Source of the DNA: JADKAC01 sp964492065
Lineage (GTDB): Bacteria; Bacteroidota; Bacteroidia; Chitinophagales; BACL12
NCBI GenBank assembly: GCA_964492065.1
Contig: CAZBHH010000007.1
Coordinates: 51,245 to 115,244 of the forward strand
DNA: 64,000 nt
Reading direction: 5' to 3'
The notes under the pieces: generated by a model
Databases searched by the model: none
Told to the model about the DNA's origin: nothing
What the model saw: only the letters and a program-made list of their open reading frames with translations
Position numbers and translations under genes: made by a program
Shown: positions 37,463 to 47,138 of the stretch, piece by piece
Position numbering within the stretch: position 1 is the first letter of the stretch
How the letters are laid out: each line of letters starts with the position of its first letter

Positions 37463-39247
37463 TCACTTCCATGTGCCGGAATACCTGAACACGGGATAGC
37501 GTTTGTAAGTTACTTCCCGGTAGGCTGAATGTTCAAAAATGAATTCTAATTGCAAATCGGGATTGCCGGCAAATACGGGGTCGTTTTGTTTTTTCATTTC
37601 GAAGGCAGTGCGCAGCGCTTCATCTGATTGCAACAACCCGGCGGCGACATCTTCGAATACGTAATCGCTATACCATTCCTTGCGTGAGAGAACGGCATCA
37701 AAAAAATTCCAGTTGAAGAACGCATCGGGTGATTGCGGTTCCAGCGTCTCGACAATATAACGTTTGGCGCCCTGGGCAAGGGGAATCAGCCAATCGCCGG
37801 CATATAACCGCACTGTTGCATGTTCGGTGTGTACTTCAACATCGTAATGCAGATAGTGCCCTTCGTAAGGCGCTTCGACAGTCTTGTAGCTGTCGATATA
37901 ATAGGTCTCTACTTCCAGAGTAGTATCCCTTTCAACCGGAATCATTGTTATACAATTCGATTGCAGGCGATCTGCAACATCAGACCATGCTTTCGGCAAG
38001 ATGTAGTAGTCGGGTAGCGATACAGTCAAAGTGGGATAACAGGTATTATAGTAATTTACAGGCTTGGTATATGGCGTATTCCTGTCGTACCACAATCGCA
38101 TGGCGCCTGTAACCTCACTGGGTTTGTATTTCGCTGCATAACCCGAAAAGACAAATGTTTCCTTTTGGTTAAAATCAATCTGCCAGCGCAAGGGTAGCGA
38201 GTCGGCTTCCGATATTTTGGCGTTTGCCGCTTTTCTTACTGCAAGTATTTCCCTGTAATGGAGAGCAGCAAATGCGACCAGGTTCTGCAAAAGCAAAAGC
38301 GTTGCTTCTACTCTTTGAGGGTATGGTTTCAACATGTGTGTCTCGGCCATAAAGCCGATTGTATTGAACAATGCGGCATATCCCGTCGAATAGCGTGGCG
38401 TTTCCAGAAATGTGGCAATGCCGCTGTCGGGGATATCGTATATGGGGTTTACATAGGGACATATCGGGTAACCATCCTGCTGCATGGCATCGTATAAATA
38501 GGGAAGCACCTTGTCGTTGAGAAAAGTATCGAGCGGAGGTGTTAATTTGTTATGCTGCGTAGCCAGTAAGGTCATCACGTACTGGTAGTCGGCGCCATTG
38601 CTCACATGTGTATCTACAAATAAGTCGGGGTCCCATTTTCGGAACAAGGCGGTAAATGCCGCTGCATTTTTCGAATCGCATTTTATAAAGTCGCGGTTTA
38701 AGTCCAGGTTTTGTGCGTTTCCCCTGAACCCGTATTCTTCGGGGCCGTTTTGATTGACCCTGGAAATTGAATTCCGGTTGAGGCATCCATCTACATTATA
38801 AACCGGGATTATACAGATTACTACATGGGATAAGTCCATATTATGCGAGTTGCCGGACAATATATTGCGGACCAGTTGCATGCATGCATCTATGCCGTCC
38901 GGTTCGCCCGGATGGATTCCGTTGTTAATGAGTAAAATGGTTTTGCCCTTTGCCCTCGCTATGGAGGGATCAAAATCGCCGTCGCGGTCTATGATAAACA
39001 GGTGCAAAGGGTATCCCGCACCGGTGGTGCCATAGGTCTGAATTGCGGCTATCGGGCTTTCAGTGGCCACTGTTTCATAGAATTCAATTATCTCAAAATA
39101 ATCGGGCGTTTTATTTTGATGGTATAAATCCCATACTTGTCCGCGAGCCGTCGCATGAACGAAAATTAGGAGCAGCGCTGCGATTGCGCAGGTATTAGTT
39201 ACATGGACATACCGGTGGCGCATTGCCGTTTCGGTTTGCCGGCGCAT
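37463..39247 (-). CDS. M14-family zinc carboxypeptidase, exported
   Basis: A 594-aa protein with an N-terminal hydrophobic segment (about 20-31). Zinc ligands are visible as His112-x-x-Glu115 (NNGIHPGEPDG) and His214 (VDTHVSNGAD), with substrate-binding Asn/Arg in LDLNRDF (174-ish block at about 181-187). The C-terminal 250 residues are beta-rich and of unknown role. The ATG at 39247 overlaps the upstream TAA as TAATG, which supports this start through translational coupling. Confidence 0.85.
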   Translation of the reverse strand: MRRQTETAMRHRYVHVTNTCAIAALLLIFVHATARGQVWDLYHQNKTPDYFEIIEFYETVATESPIAAIQTYGTTGAGYPLHLFIIDRDGDFDPSIARAKGKTILLINNGIHPGEPDGIDACMQLVRNILSGNSHNMDLSHVVICIIPVYNVDGCLNRNSISRVNQNGPEEYGFRGNAQNLDLNRDFIKCDSKNAAAFTALFRKWDPDLFVDTHVSNGADYQYVMTLLATQHNKLTPPLDTFLNDKVLPYLYDAMQQDGYPICPYVNPIYDIPDSGIATFLETPRYSTGYAALFNTIGFMAETHMLKPYPQRVEATLLLLQNLVAFAALHYREILAVRKAANAKISEADSLPLRWQIDFNQKETFVFSGYAAKYKPSEVTGAMRLWYDRNTPYTKPVNYYNTCYPTLTVSLPDYYILPKAWSDVADRLQSNCITMIPVERDTTLEVETYYIDSYKTVEAPYEGHYLHYDVEVHTEHATVRLYAGDWLIPLAQGAKRYIVETLEPQSPDAFFNWNFFDAVLSRKEWYSDYVFEDVAAGLLQSDEALRTAFEMKKQNDPVFAGNPDLQLEFIFEHSAYREVTYKRYPVFRYSGTWK

Positions 39248-39657
39248 TATTTTTTAGTTTCAGATGTTCCATTATCCAGATCAAATAATAACCCTATTTT
39301 ATATTTTTTTCTCTTCTTAAAGGTGATGTCCTTCTCGAAGATTGCATCAATGCTGTAACTGTTTGCAATGGTATGCTCCTCCCAGGTATTGCCGTAATAG
39401 GCGTAGTTTACAACCTGTACGGTATAAGTGCCGGGTGCAACATCGCAGGTAAAGCGCATCGGCTCGCTTTCTTTATGTTCTTCGCTCGTACATAACTCTT
39501 CTCCGTTGAGGAACACGGTTGTCTTGGTGTTATGGTCATACCCTTCTTCTATTCCCTTAAACGAATAGCTGATGGTGAGTTTTGCGTCTTGCGCCATGAC
39601 TCCATTGGATGCGCTGCATACAAGGAAAATTCCGGTTGCGATTAAAAGGTGTTTCAT
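39247..39657 (-). CDS. Small exported protein of unknown function
   Basis: A 136-aa protein with signal peptide ending VMAQ. The mature part reads as a single beta-sandwich-like domain: TISYSFKGIEEGYDHNTKTTVFLNG, then APGTYTVQVVNYAYYGNTWEEH, and a lysine-rich KKRKKYKIG near the end. Coupled by a TAATG overlap to the M14 peptidase gene. No family recognised. Confidence 0.65.
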   Translation of the reverse strand: MKHLLIATGIFLVCSASNGVMAQDAKLTISYSFKGIEEGYDHNTKTTVFLNGEELCTSEEHKESEPMRFTCDVAPGTYTVQVVNYAYYGNTWEEHTIANSYSIDAIFEKDITFKKRKKYKIGLLFDLDNGTSETKK

Positions 39658-39685
39658 TTTATATTTTTGGCTAAAGTTAATTGAA

Positions 39686-40321
39686 TTAATTCATTGAAAG
39701 GTGGTGTATCCCGGTGGGCAGTTCACTTTCAATACAGTTACAAATCCGGTTATAATGATCTGCATTTTTAATAAAATCCGCATGTGTAACATCCGCGACA
39801 ATTACGGTTGATTCCTTCAGGTTTCCCAGGCTTTCGAAGTAGGCACTTTCAATTTTTTTGAGATAACTCACCTGCACTGTTTGTTCAAACTCCCGGCCTC
39901 GTCGCCGGATGTTTTCCATCAGTCTCGAAGGTGCGGCATGTAAATATACCACCAGTTCTGCCGATGGCAGTTTGGGGTTGAGTATATCGAATATCTTCCT
40001 GAACAGGTTGAGTTCTATACCGTCCAGGTTAGCCTTGGCGAAAATCAGTGATTTGGTAAACAGGTAGTCCATGATAACCGGTTTGGATTCCCGCAGTTGG
40101 GGTTCTATTTCATTTTTAAACTGTTCATAGCGCTCTGCCATGAAAAACATTTCCATGCCCAGGGAATAGTCTTGCTGTTTGACAAAAAATTTATGCAGGA
40201 AGGGATTGTCGGCAAAGGTTTCCAGGACGAGGTTGGTATTGTATGTATGTGCGAGTTTTTTAGCCAGGGAAGTCTTTCCGGAGCCTATATTTCCCTCTAT
40301 GGTAATTATGTTGTAATGCAC
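39686..40321 (-). CDS. Deoxynucleoside kinase (dAK/dGK type)
   Basis: A 211-aa salvage kinase that phosphorylates deoxynucleosides. P-loop IEGNIGSGKTSLAKKL (8-23), then the Glu in ETFADNPFL and AERYEQF; LID region RRRGREFEQ with the two Arg. Start is GTG at 40321, since no ATG is available before the P-loop. A promoter box ends 4 bases upstream, predicting a leaderless or nearly leaderless mRNA. Confidence 0.85.
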   Translation of the reverse strand: MHYNIITIEGNIGSGKTSLAKKLAHTYNTNLVLETFADNPFLHKFFVKQQDYSLGMEMFFMAERYEQFKNEIEPQLRESKPVIMDYLFTKSLIFAKANLDGIELNLFRKIFDILNPKLPSAELVVYLHAAPSRLMENIRRRGREFEQTVQVSYLKKIESAYFESLGNLKESTVIVADVTHADFIKNADHYNRICNCIESELPTGIHHLSMN

Positions 40322-40325
40322 CGAT

Positions 40326-40333
40326 CAAAGGTA
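40326..40333 (-). promoter_or_regulatory. TAnnTTTG promoter box for the deoxynucleoside kinase
   Basis: TACCTTTG on the minus strand, only 4 bases before the GTG start. Confidence 0.5.
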
Positions 40334-40352
40334 TGCATTATTGATGGCAGGT

Positions 40353-40853
40353 TTAAAACTTATAGACCGCATCCAGTTTGGACACACTCAGCGGGTCGGT
40401 ACATGCTGCGAGCAATTCGGCAACGGTCTTATTAAAAACGGGATGCATCAAATCGGGGTCAATTTCGCAAAGCGGTTCCAACGTAAAACGGCGTTCGTGC
40501 AGGTGCTTGTGAGGTATGGTGAGTAAGGGCGATTCCACGTTGAGTGCATCGAAGAATAATATATCGATATCCAGGGTGCGGGGCGCCCATTTCTCCCTGC
40601 CGTCTCTTCCCAATAGAAATTCAATTTGTTTGATATGGTGCAAAGTCTCTAATGCTGAACTCGGCGTTTGTATCAGTAAGACCTGGTTGTAAAATAACGG
40701 TTGATGCGTGCGGCCCCAAGGTTCGGTTTCATAAACATGCGATTGCTTAATCACCGTTCCCAGGAATGTGCGTATGGCGCCTGTTGCAGCCATGAGGTTC
40801 TCCATCCTGTTTCCTAAATTTGTGCCTAACAGCAGCCATACCTTATGCTCCAT
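40353..40853 (-). CDS. folK: 2-amino-4-hydroxy-6-hydroxymethyldihydropteridine pyrophosphokinase
   Basis: Folate pathway enzyme. The 166-aa protein (start MEHKVW at 40853) has LLLGTNLGNRMENL, YETEPWGRTHQPLFYN and the HPPK signature KWAPRTLDIDILFFD, then PHKHLHERRFTLEPL. It precedes the kinase gene on the same strand by 31 bases. Confidence 0.93.
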   Translation of the reverse strand: MEHKVWLLLGTNLGNRMENLMAATGAIRTFLGTVIKQSHVYETEPWGRTHQPLFYNQVLLIQTPSSALETLHHIKQIEFLLGRDGREKWAPRTLDIDILFFDALNVESPLLTIPHKHLHERRFTLEPLCEIDPDLMHPVFNKTVAELLAACTDPLSVSKLDAVYKF

Positions 40854-40949
40854 GTTCATTCGAGGAGGTTTAGTTGGATAAAAGTACAGAATTAATTTAT
40901 TAAACGATACATAGGCTTAAAATATTTTTTAAACTTACAATGATTTGAC

Positions 40950-42722
40950 ATGAGAGAGTTTTTCCGTTCCTTCTTTGCCAGTCTGCTCGCTCTGATTGTG
41001 TTTGTTGTGCTCCTGATTATTTTGGCGGGGGGTATCATATCCTCCTTGTCCCGGAAAATGGAAGGCAAACAGGCAAATGTACAGCCCAATTCCGTTCTCG
41101 AAATCAACCTGAATTACCCGATTGCCGAACAGACCCGGGAGTTCTCTCCCTCAGATGTAATGTTGTCGGGGCTGAATTTAGATGACAGGCTGGGCCTGAA
41201 CGATGTATTGTTTGTCATTAATACCGCCAGGGAGGATAACAACATCAAAGGCATCTTGCTCAATATGGGGCCGAACCCAAACGGGTATGCCACGCTCCAG
41301 GAAATCAGGGACGCACTGACCGACTTCGAGAGCAGTGGGAAATTTATCGTCGCTTACGGCGAAATTGTAAACCAGGCTTCCTATTATGTCAGCAGTGCCG
41401 CCAATCAGATGTTTCTCAACCCATCGGGATTCCTGGAGTTTAAAGGCTACAGCGCTACCTGGTCATTTTATAAAGGCACCCTCGATAAATTAGACTTGAA
41501 TGTCCAGATTTTTTACGACGGAAAATTTAAGAGCGCCACCGAACCATTGCGCAATACGGGCATGAGCGAAGAAAACAAGACGCAATTGCGGGAATTTCTG
41601 AATGGATTGTACAATTTCAATCTCGCACAAATTGTCAAAAGCCGGGGCAAAACGGTGGAGGAGTACAAACAAATCGCCAATGCATTTCCGGGGTGGAGTG
41701 CATACAATACTTTGAATACCGGCCTGATAGATGGCGTTAAGTACAGGGATGAGGTGATTGATGTACTGCGGGAGAAAACCGGGGTGGGGGCAAAGGTGGA
41801 AGTGCCCCTTGTCTCCATGCAGAAATATTTCGACACATTAACCAAGAACCGGGCATATCGCGGTGAAAACACAATTGCCGTCGTTTATGCCAATGGCTCT
41901 ATCGTGGATGGCAAAGGGGATAAAAACAATATCGGTTCCACGGCGATGACGCAAATATTTGAAGATATCCGCAAGAATAATGATATCAAAGCCGTGGTAT
42001 TCCGGGTGAATTCACCGGGAGGCAGCGCTACCGCCAGCGAGGTCATCTGGAGGGAGATTGAAATTACCCGCGAAAAAATTCCCGTGGTTGTATCGATGGG
42101 CGATTATGCTGCATCCGGAGGTTACATGATAGCTGCCAATGCATCTAAGATCTATGCGCATCCCAATACACTGACCGGTTCGATCGGCGTGTTTATGATA
42201 TTACCCGAAATTTCCGGATTTATGGATTCCAAACTCGGGGTCACTTTCGATACGGTGAAGACTTCGCCTTATGCCGATTTCCCGAGTATCACCCGCCCGG
42301 TGAATGCCGATGAACAGACCCTGTTGCAAAATGCCGTCGATTCGGTGTATTACAATTTCAAGAAAATGGTTGCCGCCGGCAGAGGGTTGACTATGGACCA
42401 GGTGGAAGCCGTGGCTCAGGGCAGAATTTGGTTAGGTATCACTGCGAAGGAAATTGGGCTGGTGGATGAGATTGGCGGAATAGATGAAGCAATACAGGGC
42501 GCTGCTGATTTGGTCGGGCTGACGAGTTATAAGTTGAAGGAATACCCCGAGACAAAGTATTCATTGTTCGAAACCCTGTTAAAGACCATGGGCGAACAAA
42601 GCGAAGAGTTAGCGTTACAGCAAAATCTGGGTACCTTATATCCGCATTACCAGGCGCTGATGCAATTACTCGAGCGACCATCTATGCAGGCACGCCTGCC
42701 GTATTCGCTGAAGATAGAGTAG
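40950..42722 (+). CDS. sppA: Signal peptide peptidase SppA, 67K type
   Basis: A 590-aa membrane-anchored peptidase that degrades cleaved signal peptides. One N-terminal transmembrane helix (about 9-30) is followed by two tandem SppA/ClpP-fold domains. The catalytic dyad is Lys194 in GKFKSATEPL and Ser389 in GDYAASGGYMIA, as in the E. coli tetramer-type enzyme. Confidence 0.93.
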   Translation: MREFFRSFFASLLALIVFVVLLIILAGGIISSLSRKMEGKQANVQPNSVLEINLNYPIAEQTREFSPSDVMLSGLNLDDRLGLNDVLFVINTAREDNNIKGILLNMGPNPNGYATLQEIRDALTDFESSGKFIVAYGEIVNQASYYVSSAANQMFLNPSGFLEFKGYSATWSFYKGTLDKLDLNVQIFYDGKFKSATEPLRNTGMSEENKTQLREFLNGLYNFNLAQIVKSRGKTVEEYKQIANAFPGWSAYNTLNTGLIDGVKYRDEVIDVLREKTGVGAKVEVPLVSMQKYFDTLTKNRAYRGENTIAVVYANGSIVDGKGDKNNIGSTAMTQIFEDIRKNNDIKAVVFRVNSPGGSATASEVIWREIEITREKIPVVVSMGDYAASGGYMIAANASKIYAHPNTLTGSIGVFMILPEISGFMDSKLGVTFDTVKTSPYADFPSITRPVNADEQTLLQNAVDSVYYNFKKMVAAGRGLTMDQVEAVAQGRIWLGITAKEIGLVDEIGGIDEAIQGAADLVGLTSYKLKEYPETKYSLFETLLKTMGEQSEELALQQNLGTLYPHYQALMQLLERPSMQARLPYSLKIE

Positions 42723-42746
42723 TGCAGACGCAATAGCAGCCGGGCA

Positions 42747-43874
42747 TCAGGAAGCATTGTTTTTCAGGTGCATGACCTCTTGTTCCAGTTGCTTCATGAT
42801 TTCTGTCTGGTGGTAAATAGACTCTTTGTGAATGGCGTGAAATAATTCCGCAATGAATTTATGCGTCAGGTTTTTGCGTTCGCTCATTTCCTTCCTCGTC
42901 TCTACTATTTCGTTCCATCGGCTGGGTTGTACGATGGCGAGGTTATTTGCAAATTTATATTTACCGATTTCGCGGACCACATCCATACGCTCGCTCAGCA
43001 GTTCCAGCAGGTATTTATCCAGCCCGTCAATCCGGCCTCGCAACTCATCCAACTGATTCTCCGCTTCGGGGTTATGATCCAGGTTTTCCCGTGTTACCAG
43101 CGAGGCAATTAATTCGCCGAACACTTTGGGAGTAACTTGCTGCTGCGCATCGCTCAGCGCTTTATCGGGCGTAATATGGCTCTCAAGGTGAATACCCTCA
43201 AAGCCGATGTCCAAAGCGGTTTGTGCTACTTCACGCAACAGGTGCCGGTTGCCGCAAATATGACTCGGGTCGCAAATGATAGTCAATTCGGGATAGCGGC
43301 GGTGTAATTCAATCGGGATATTCCAGCGGGGAATATTGCGGTATTTTGTTTTTTCATGGGTTGAAAATCCGCGATGTATGGCGGCGAGTTTGGTAATGCC
43401 GGCGCCATTGAGTCGCTCGAAGGCGCCTATCCATAATTCGAGATCGGGATTGATGGGATTTTTTACTAAAACCGGGATGTCCACTCCGTGCAGTGCATCG
43501 CAAATTTCCTGAACCGCAAACGGGTTTACCGTAGTGCGTGCTCCAATCCACAGAATATCAATGCCTACACGCAGCGCTTCATATACGTGCCGGGTATTTG
43601 CAACTTCTACTGCGGTGGGTATTCCATTTGCCTGGCCTGCATCCTTCAGCCATTTCAAGCCTATGGAACCAATGCCTTCAAAAGAATTGGGCCGGGTGCG
43701 GGGTTTCCATATTCCCGCTCGCAGAATATCAATTTTATGCTCTGCCAGCAACCTGGCTGTTTCATGTACTTGTTCCTCAGTTTCAGCGCTGCAGGGTCCT
43801 CCCATGATTAGCGGGTGATGGAATTTAAATCCCCATTGATCAACGGGAGTAATGCTGAGGTCCTTGTTTTTCAT
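42747..43874 (-). CDS. Bifunctional DAHP synthase/chorismate mutase (type II mutase)
   Basis: A 375-aa fusion. The first 260 residues are a KDO8P-like DAHP synthase (MGGPCSAETEEQ, RAGIWKPRTRPNSFEG, GARTTVNP, VKNPINPD, CDPSHICG), the first step of aromatic synthesis. The last 95 residues are a chorismate mutase of AroQ type (LDELRGRIDGLDKYLLELLSERM). In such fusions the mutase can regulate the synthase allosterically. A TACTTTTG box lies 43 bases upstream. The prephenate dehydratase gene lies directly upstream on the same strand. Confidence 0.9.
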   Translation of the reverse strand: MKNKDLSITPVDQWGFKFHHPLIMGGPCSAETEEQVHETARLLAEHKIDILRAGIWKPRTRPNSFEGIGSIGLKWLKDAGQANGIPTAVEVANTRHVYEALRVGIDILWIGARTTVNPFAVQEICDALHGVDIPVLVKNPINPDLELWIGAFERLNGAGITKLAAIHRGFSTHEKTKYRNIPRWNIPIELHRRYPELTIICDPSHICGNRHLLREVAQTALDIGFEGIHLESHITPDKALSDAQQQVTPKVFGELIASLVTRENLDHNPEAENQLDELRGRIDGLDKYLLELLSERMDVVREIGKYKFANNLAIVQPSRWNEIVETRKEMSERKNLTHKFIAELFHAIHKESIYHQTEIMKQLEQEVMHLKNNAS

Positions 43875-43917
43875 AGTTATATTTTTTATTTGGACAGGAT
43901 AACTGTGTCTTCCGTTG

Positions 43918-43925
43918 CAAAAGTA
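43918..43925 (-). promoter_or_regulatory. TAnnTTTG box upstream of the DAHP synthase fusion gene
   Basis: TACTTTTG on the minus strand in the 71-base gap between the dehydratase and the fusion gene. Confidence 0.4.
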
Positions 43926-43945
43926 AAAAGAATATATTGACGAAA

Positions 43946-44755
43946 TCAGGTATTTAAAATCCGTTTACATTCGGAATAATAACCGATAATCCGTATGCCA
44001 TCATACTTATTTTTGATGGAGTTAATGTAGGCGTTGGTTGCAAATACACCCGGAGAAATGAATTCGCAATAGGATGTGTCAGACCCGGGTACATCTATTT
44101 GTTCCCGAATTACCAGCGGCGTGTCGGCGACGGATGCATCGAGCATAGCCCTGTTGCCCTCAACGGAAATTATGGTGCGGGGCGTAGTAGGTATGGTTTG
44201 ATGTGCCGCTGAAACGACGACAAAGCGGGTGATATTGTCTTTGCGGTCCAACAACGCCTCTTCCAGTATGGCCAGTTTAGTCTGCTCTATTACCTGCCCG
44301 CCGGCGAGTACGGCAATATTGGTGCGGCTGTCATTGGAGACAATATTTGCCGCTTCCGCCGTGCTGCTCACCTCGGTGAGAATCGCATTGCTAAATTTTT
44401 GCAGGTACGGCATGCATTGCCTGATAGCTACGGGATGCGAGACTATTTCGACGATGTCTTTGGTATCTACCAGTTGCTTTGCAGCCAGAAAAAAGCGAAT
44501 GCGCAATTTTATTTCATCATTGATGTAAAATCCGTGCTTTGAGATGTCGATCAGGTTATTGCCGACATATCCTGCATGTGAATTTTTTACGGCGATAATG
44601 GCGATATCGGATTCGCCCGATGACAGACTTTGTAAAATTCCCTCAAAACTGTTTTTAAATACGGGTACCAGGTCGCCGCCCAAATAGGATAATGCGGCTA
44701 TGTGGTGGAAAGAGTGCTCCGGTCCCAAAAGTGCTGTTCGTACCTGTGATTCCAT
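43946..44755 (-). CDS. pheA: Prephenate dehydratase with atypical N-terminal motif and degenerate ACT region
   Basis: A 269-aa enzyme converting prephenate to phenylpyruvate. Typical blocks are SHPVAIRQC, STAEAA and the catalytic Thr176-Arg-Phe in NITRFVVVS. The usual GPxGTFS start reads GPEHSFHH and the usual PIENS reads VKNSHAG. The C-terminal 85 residues occupy the place of the ACT domain but lack its Phe-binding ESRP motif, so feedback control may differ. Four bases separate it from the transporter gene upstream. Confidence 0.8.
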   Translation of the reverse strand: MESQVRTALLGPEHSFHHIAALSYLGGDLVPVFKNSFEGILQSLSSGESDIAIIAVKNSHAGYVGNNLIDISKHGFYINDEIKLRIRFFLAAKQLVDTKDIVEIVSHPVAIRQCMPYLQKFSNAILTEVSSTAEAANIVSNDSRTNIAVLAGGQVIEQTKLAILEEALLDRKDNITRFVVVSAAHQTIPTTPRTIISVEGNRAMLDASVADTPLVIREQIDVPGSDTSYCEFISPGVFATNAYINSIKNKYDGIRIIGYYSECKRILNT

Positions 44756-44759
44756 TTAA

Positions 44760-46532
44760 TTAAAAGTAAATGGAGTAGAGCATAAATACGACGACAAACA
44801 TACTGATGAGCGTCACCAGGCCGCCCACCCGGATAAAATCAGTGAACTTATAATTACCCGGGCCGTAAATTAAAATGTTGCCCTGGTAACCTACCGGAGT
44901 CAGGTAGCAGGTGCTGGCGGCAAACATGACGCAGAATAAATAGGGCTTGGGGTCAACGCCCATTTGAATGGCAAGGCTGATGGCTATCGGGCTGATCAAT
45001 ACCGCTGTTGCCGCATTGGACATTACACTGGTGGTGAGCGCCGTTATCAAAAACAGCAGGAACAATATATATAAGGGGCCGAATTCCGATAAATAACTGA
45101 GTATATGACTTGCTAACAGATCTGCAGCTCCCGAATTGGTGAGCGCCGTACCCAGCGGAATCAAACAGGCCAATACGAAAATGATTTTCCAGTCCACCTG
45201 GCGATACGCTTCCCGAATAGTGATACAATCGGCAAGTACCAATACGATTATCCCGATTAATGCACCCTGGATAATGGGTAGGATATTAAATGCCGCAAGC
45301 AAAATCACACCCGCCAATACTGCTACGGACAAATACATTTTCTTCGGGTTAACATCCACTTTGTCGAGTTCCTGGGTAAACACAAAGTCGTTGCTGCGCA
45401 TCAGTTGGTCAATGGAATCCTTTTTTACCTCCATTAAAATATCATCGCCGAACCGCAGTTCCATGTCGGAGAACTTTTCATTCATCAACACGCCCTTCCT
45501 GCGCAGTGCCAGCGGAATGGCATCGTACAGGTCTTTAAAATTAATTTCGTTGATACTGGAGCGGGCAACGCTGGAGTTTGGCGCAACGACCACTTCGATT
45601 AATGTGGTTTCATTGCTCTTTAAATCCATATCGTTGATCAGTTCCTCGGGAGCGAAAACGACGCCTTTCATCGCCTTCAGTACGGCGATATCATTGCGGC
45701 TCCCCCTTACCATTACCCTGTCACCCGCTTCTAATATTTCGTAGTCGTCCGGTAGCCAGATCGTACCATCGTGGCTCGTGATACCGATGACCTCCAGGTG
45801 CATATCATTAATCAGTACCGTCTGCTTAAAGCGTTTTCCAATGAGGTTAGAATCCTTTTCAATTACTATCTCGGTGAGGTAGTCCTTCAGCTCGTAATCG
45901 CCTATCATCGAATCGGCACTGCGCCTTGCCGGTAACATTTTATTGCCGATAAAGAACATGAACAGGATATAGGCGACAAACAGTGCAATACCGATAGAGG
46001 TAAATTCAAACATGCCAAACCTGCCAAAGCCCTCGGCTTCCGAAATGCCGCTGACAATGATATTCGTCGATGTGCCGATTACCGTACCGGTGCCGCCTAT
46101 AACGGCAGCAAATGACATCGGCATCAGCAGTTTGGTAGGGCTGATATTATTGAAGCGTGAAATTTTAAAGATAATTGGCATTAAAATGATGATGACCGCC
46201 GTGTTATTTAAAAAAGCGGAAGATGCGCCTGAAATCAGCATCACCACCAGCAGTGCAAAATTGGGTTTCCTGCCTGCAACTTTCAGCATATACCTTCCCA
46301 TAAAGTTGATGGCGCCGGTATTCTCGATTGCCGATGTCAGCAGAAATAAAAATAGTATCGTAATGGTGGCATCATTGCTGAACCCGGCAATTCCCTCTTC
46401 GATGGATACCAATCCGCTAATCATCAGCATGGACATGGAAATCATCGCCGTTATATCAATTGGTATTTTTTCCCATGCAAACATGAGAATAGTGAATCCC
46501 ACAATCAATAAAACGAGAATAATTGGATCCAT
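44760..46532 (-). CDS. SLC13/DASS family permease with TrkA-C domains
   Basis: A 590-aa membrane protein of the divalent anion:sodium symporter group. Hydrophobic helices flank two cytoplasmic TrkA-C (RCK_C) domains in the middle (about 205-375; GDRVMVRGS). The second transport hairpin has SNAATAVLISPIAISLA, the family signature. ATG at 46532 is the start; a TTG one codon earlier is not needed. Substrate could be sulfate or a dicarboxylate. Co-transcription with the dehydratase gene downstream is likely from the 4-base gap. Confidence 0.85.
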   Translation of the reverse strand: MDPIILVLLIVGFTILMFAWEKIPIDITAMISMSMLMISGLVSIEEGIAGFSNDATITILFLFLLTSAIENTGAINFMGRYMLKVAGRKPNFALLVVMLISGASSAFLNNTAVIIILMPIIFKISRFNNISPTKLLMPMSFAAVIGGTGTVIGTSTNIIVSGISEAEGFGRFGMFEFTSIGIALFVAYILFMFFIGNKMLPARRSADSMIGDYELKDYLTEIVIEKDSNLIGKRFKQTVLINDMHLEVIGITSHDGTIWLPDDYEILEAGDRVMVRGSRNDIAVLKAMKGVVFAPEELINDMDLKSNETTLIEVVVAPNSSVARSSINEINFKDLYDAIPLALRRKGVLMNEKFSDMELRFGDDILMEVKKDSIDQLMRSNDFVFTQELDKVDVNPKKMYLSVAVLAGVILLAAFNILPIIQGALIGIIVLVLADCITIREAYRQVDWKIIFVLACLIPLGTALTNSGAADLLASHILSYLSEFGPLYILFLLFLITALTTSVMSNAATAVLISPIAISLAIQMGVDPKPYLFCVMFAASTCYLTPVGYQGNILIYGPGNYKFTDFIRVGGLVTLISMFVVVFMLYSIYF

Positions 46533-46552
46533 CAAATACAGGTTATTCCCGG

Positions 46553-46583
46553 CAAATATACGATTTGAGTAATTTCAACTCAA
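46553..46583 (-). promoter_or_regulatory. Promoter for the SLC13-type permease gene
   Basis: On the minus strand TATATTTG (46553-46560) with TTG at 46581-46583, 20-base spacer; 20 bases before the ATG. Confidence 0.5.
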
Positions 46584-46648
46584 ATTCTGATCAATTAAAA
46601 CGGATTTTGAGAAAATTAACAAAAACTAAGGATGCGCTCTTGTTGTCC

Positions 46649-47119
46649 ATGCGGCGATATTTGATTGCAGATATCCTGGTATCGGTATGCATCGGAGTGT
46701 GTGGCGCCTTGTTGTTCTTCAACGGTTTGAACGCCATACCCGCACCTGTGTATTTTTCCATTGTTACCGGGGCATTGCTCCTGCTTATCGGGTTGATTAG
46801 CGCTTTCCAGACTGTGCGCTATTTTCTGAAGGGCAGTATGATGGCATACAGAATCCTGGAATTAGATACCGGGCGCATTGTATGGCTGTATTACTCCAAA
46901 TTAAACCTGATGCCCTATGGCGTTGGCGTTTTAAATCGCTGTCACTTTTTTGTCTGTACGCTCGACGGAGCCGTGTTCACATTGAAGGCATCGGAAGTAT
47001 GTATTAAAGATGCAATGCAACACGCTCTGGAGGAAAATCCCGGTATCGTTACGGGGTATTCCGTTGACAGGGAACAGTTGTTCCGCATTGACCCACACCT
47101 GCTAAAGAATGATGAATGA
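46649..47119 (+). CDS. Two-helix membrane protein of unknown function
   Basis: The ATG at 46649 gives 156 aa starting MRRYLIADILV; the open frame extends upstream to a TTG at 46523 that would overlap the divergent gene, and a non-ATG start between them is possible because the upstream lysine-rich part looks coding. Two transmembrane helices (about 7-25 and 35-60 from the ATG) precede a soluble domain of about 90 residues. No family recognised. It ends 19 bases before the Rieske gene. Confidence 0.6.
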   Translation: MRRYLIADILVSVCIGVCGALLFFNGLNAIPAPVYFSIVTGALLLLIGLISAFQTVRYFLKGSMMAYRILELDTGRIVWLYYSKLNLMPYGVGVLNRCHFFVCTLDGAVFTLKASEVCIKDAMQHALEENPGIVTGYSVDREQLFRIDPHLLKNDE

Positions 47120-47138
47120 TAATTAAATTGCACCAATT

